Below are positions 30,311 through 32,354 of a stretch of DNA of 32,354 bases, piece by piece. The notes below the pieces were generated by a model. The model searched no databases, had not been told where the DNA came from, and saw nothing but the letters and a program-made list of their open reading frames with translations. Numbering within the stretch: the first letter of the stretch is position 1; each line of letters starts with the position of its first letter. The DNA lies in the NCBI GenBank assembly GCA_947624215.1, contig CANQJJ010000020.1, positions 1 through 32,354 on the forward strand, read 5' to 3'. Made by a program: the position numbers and the translations under genes. Source of the DNA: an uncultured Clostridia bacterium. GTDB lineage: Bacteria; Bacillota; Clostridia; Christensenellales; Borkfalkiaceae.

Positions 30311-32281
30311 CTATTTATTTTCCCGCGATTGCAGGATCCACTCCGCGAAGAGTAGTCCCACAAGGATGGATGCGAGGATGAGCAGGAGATCCCTGTAGAT
30401 GTCCTCCTTCTCCGTGCCCTCGTAGGGGTCGGAGATGCTGTCTTTCACCGCGCGGATGTCGCTCTCCGCTGCGGGCGGCTTGATAAAGACTTCCATGGTG
30501 GTCTCTTTGCCGTAGTAGCTCGTCTGTTCGAAGACGTATGTCCCGGGCTTGTCGAGGGAGAATGCCTTCGGGAGCTCGTCCGCCTGAAACACGGTGCCAT
30601 CGTTCTTGAACGTGAGCTCGGGCCCCCATGTATCGAGCGTAAAGCTTTCGTTGACCTCAAAGGCGTTCCCGCTGATGATGGACGGGTAGAAATAGCCGAT
30701 GATCCCATACATGATGAGGAAGTTCTCGGGCAGTTTGGCGATGTTGGAATAGTGAACGCTGAACGCCATCACCGCGATCTTGAACTGCTCGTCGTTGCGC
30801 ACCATGAGCATGGGGTTGTTGTCGTAGGAGAGAAGCACCTCATAGGAGGGATCGAGATCGGAGAGAATGTCGTACCGAGAGACCTCGATGTCGTCGGCGA
30901 TGACATACTGCGTGACGGGACTACCCTCGTAGTCCTCCCCCTCCGCCAGCGTCACCGATTCGCCGATGATATAATCCTGGTCGATGCGGAAGCCCGCGTC
31001 TGTGATGGGGAAACTGCTGCTCGGGCGGGGGTCCAGCAGGATGACGGCGCCGTCGGTCGGGATCCTGCTCGGCATCCGATGCTCGAAGATGTAAAGATCG
31101 AAGCCGTCGAGGATGGGCTCATCCCCTTTCTTGACCTCGTGCACGTCCAAGTCATAGTTATCTGCGAGCGCATTGCGCGCCTGTGCGATGGCCGTCTGGA
31201 TGAAGGGATTGGGGTCGGAGCTATAATACTCCACGCGAAGCCGTTCCTTCAACCCGCCGTAGAGGAAGAAGTTGTTGTCGACGGAATAGGAATCGTCCGC
31301 CTCGATACCGATCTGGATGGAACTGTATGAGAAGAACTTCTGCGCGTCCCCTACGTCGTAGTAGAAGAGATTTTCGTCGTCGGCGCCCCCTCCCACGCGG
31401 AAGATGACCGTCTTGACGGCGTCGTCTGCACAGTCTACATACTTAGAGAACTCGATGGGCTCGCCATAGATATCCGCGGCTGGGATGGCGTTCGCCCCCT
31501 CGACGTGAACGGAGACCTGCAATTCCGACGAGACGCCGTAGCAAGCCACCTTGACGGTAAGCTGGTAGTAGCCGTCTTCGCGGACGGCCGTCGCGTCGAG
31601 AATGGCGGCATTCCACTCTTCGTCCTCTAAGACGGGCACGATCTCCACCCCCTCGGGAACATAGCCGTACGTCGTGTCCGTGATCACATACAACTTTGCG
31701 GAGGGATTTTCGAGGAGCACGTCCCTGCCCAGCGTGAGCGCCCCCTCGATATCCGCGACGGAATAAGAGCTGCCCTCTGCGGACAGTTCGTCGAGCTCAT
31801 TCATGAGGCGCGTCCTGCGCGTCGTATCCATCCTCTTTTCAAGGTAATAGGGGGCATCGTCCGCGACGATGACGGTCACTTTGCCTCCCTCGGCAAGGGC
31901 CTTGTCCGCACGGGCGCGCACCTCGTCGAGAGCACGGTCAAACCGCGTTACGCCCTCTTCGGACTGCGTATACATGCTCGCCGAGGAATCGACGATGCAG
32001 ATGATGTCGGAATCGTCCCTGAACGAGCGCTCCACAAGGGAGGGCCATGCCATGATGAGGGCCATCGCCGTGAGGATCAGGAGCTGGCAGATAAAGATGA
32101 TGATGTTGCGGATCTTATTGACGGGCGGGCGGCGTCTCCTGTAATTGAGGCTCAGCTTCCAGATGTAGGTACTCGTGACGTGCTTTGCCTGATAGTTGGG
32201 ACGGATCACATAGATGAGGATGAGGACCGCGATGCCAATGAGACCCAAGAGCCCCAGCGGGACCAAGAGTTCAAGCGTCAT
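30311..32281 (-). CDS. BatA-like VWA-domain membrane protein
   Basis: A 656-aa protein with the BatA-type N-terminal region: helix 1 (about 5-26), a basic loop ending in NYRRRRPP, and helix 2 (about 59-80). Then comes a VWA domain whose MIDAS begins DSSAS (98-102) and which continues to about residue 220. The following extracytoplasmic part (about 225-620) is beta-rich. A single C-terminal helix (about 628-648) ends in a short cytosolic tail. In known clusters such proteins follow a MoxR ATPase and a DUF58 protein. Its ATG overlaps the stop of the preceding gene (ATGA), and it ends 11 nt before the double-VWA gene. Confidence 0.88.
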   Translation of the reverse strand: MTLELLVPLGLLGLIGIAVLILIYVIRPNYQAKHVTSTYIWKLSLNYRRRRPPVNKIRNIIIFICQLLILTAMALIMAWPSLVERSFRDDSDIICIVDSSASMYTQSEEGVTRFDRALDEVRARADKALAEGGKVTVIVADDAPYYLEKRMDTTRRTRLMNELDELSAEGSSYSVADIEGALTLGRDVLLENPSAKLYVITDTTYGYVPEGVEIVPVLEDEEWNAAILDATAVREDGYYQLTVKVACYGVSSELQVSVHVEGANAIPAADIYGEPIEFSKYVDCADDAVKTVIFRVGGGADDENLFYYDVGDAQKFFSYSSIQIGIEADDSYSVDNNFFLYGGLKERLRVEYYSSDPNPFIQTAIAQARNALADNYDLDVHEVKKGDEPILDGFDLYIFEHRMPSRIPTDGAVILLDPRPSSSFPITDAGFRIDQDYIIGESVTLAEGEDYEGSPVTQYVIADDIEVSRYDILSDLDPSYEVLLSYDNNPMLMVRNDEQFKIAVMAFSVHYSNIAKLPENFLIMYGIIGYFYPSIISGNAFEVNESFTLDTWGPELTFKNDGTVFQADELPKAFSLDKPGTYVFEQTSYYGKETTMEVFIKPPAAESDIRAVKDSISDPYEGTEKEDIYRDLLLILASILVGLLFAEWILQSRENK

Positions 32282-32354
32282 GACATGATACCTACCTTCA
32301 AGAACTCGCCGAACAGGACGCGTTCGATGGCCGTGTCCGTCGAGACCGTGATAT
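32278..32354 (-). CDS. C-terminal end of an upstream operon gene (partial)
   Basis: Only the last 24 codons of a minus-strand gene are in the window, ending IERVLFGEFLKVGIMS and TGA, the stop overlapping the ATG of the BatA-like gene. From the neighbourhood a DUF58 family protein would be the expected partner, but 24 residues are too few to tell. Confidence 0.65.
   Translation of the reverse strand, partial: ITVSTDTAIERVLFGEFLKVGIMS

Overview
This is a gene-dense bacterial window with GC in the high 50s by eye. 21 complete genes and one gene fragment fill about 32 kb, and all but two lie on the minus strand. Gram-positive traits dominate: several lipoproteins with lipoboxes, strong AGGAGG ribosome sites, TTGACA-17-TATAAT promoters, InlB B-repeat and BspA-type leucine-rich surface proteins, and a NodB polysaccharide deacetylase. 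This fits a gut-type member of the Clostridia (a Christensenellales-like lineage would be my guess). No rRNA, tRNA, CRISPR or IS was seen, and the lineage call is inference.

Layout, left to right (most transcription runs right to left). (1) 88-5163: an ABC sugar-importer operon. From its promoter it reads: 119-aa single-TM protein, 433-aa two-TM protein, MsmK/UgpC-type ATPase, MalF-type permease, MalG-type permease. No solute-binding protein lies inside the window. (2) 5215-12914: an eight-gene deoxynucleoside operon, deoC-deoD-deoB-cdd-5'-nucleotidase lipoprotein-pdp-tdk-endonuclease I, behind a consensus promoter overlapped by symmetric AACAG/CTGTT half-sites. The gene content describes a route from extracellular DNA to acetaldehyde and glyceraldehyde 3-phosphate, with a salvage branch through thymidine kinase. 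(3) 13082-16078: a lipoprotein esterase/hydrolase with its own promoter and terminator, then a ZIP metal transporter plus short-chain dehydrogenase pair. (4) 16050-18540: a divergently transcribed orphan 155-aa membrane protein (+), galM (-), and a NodB deacetylase (+). (5) 18555-32354: an M50-like membrane protease, then a large apparent operon. In transcription order this operon reads: end of an unidentified gene, BatA-like VWA protein, double-VWA membrane protein, BspA-type LRR lipoprotein, 1700-aa InlB-repeat lipoprotein.

Genes are packed tightly. Six junctions have the stop and start overlapping as ATGA (2290, 6366, 10273, 12177, 27438, 32278), so translational coupling appears to be a general habit here. 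The least explained parts are the VWA/LRR/giant-lipoprotein operon, the two accessory membrane proteins heading the sugar ABC operon, the orphan 155-aa protein, and a repeated 10-mer (GGACATGGTA, six copies) found in coding and non-coding DNA.
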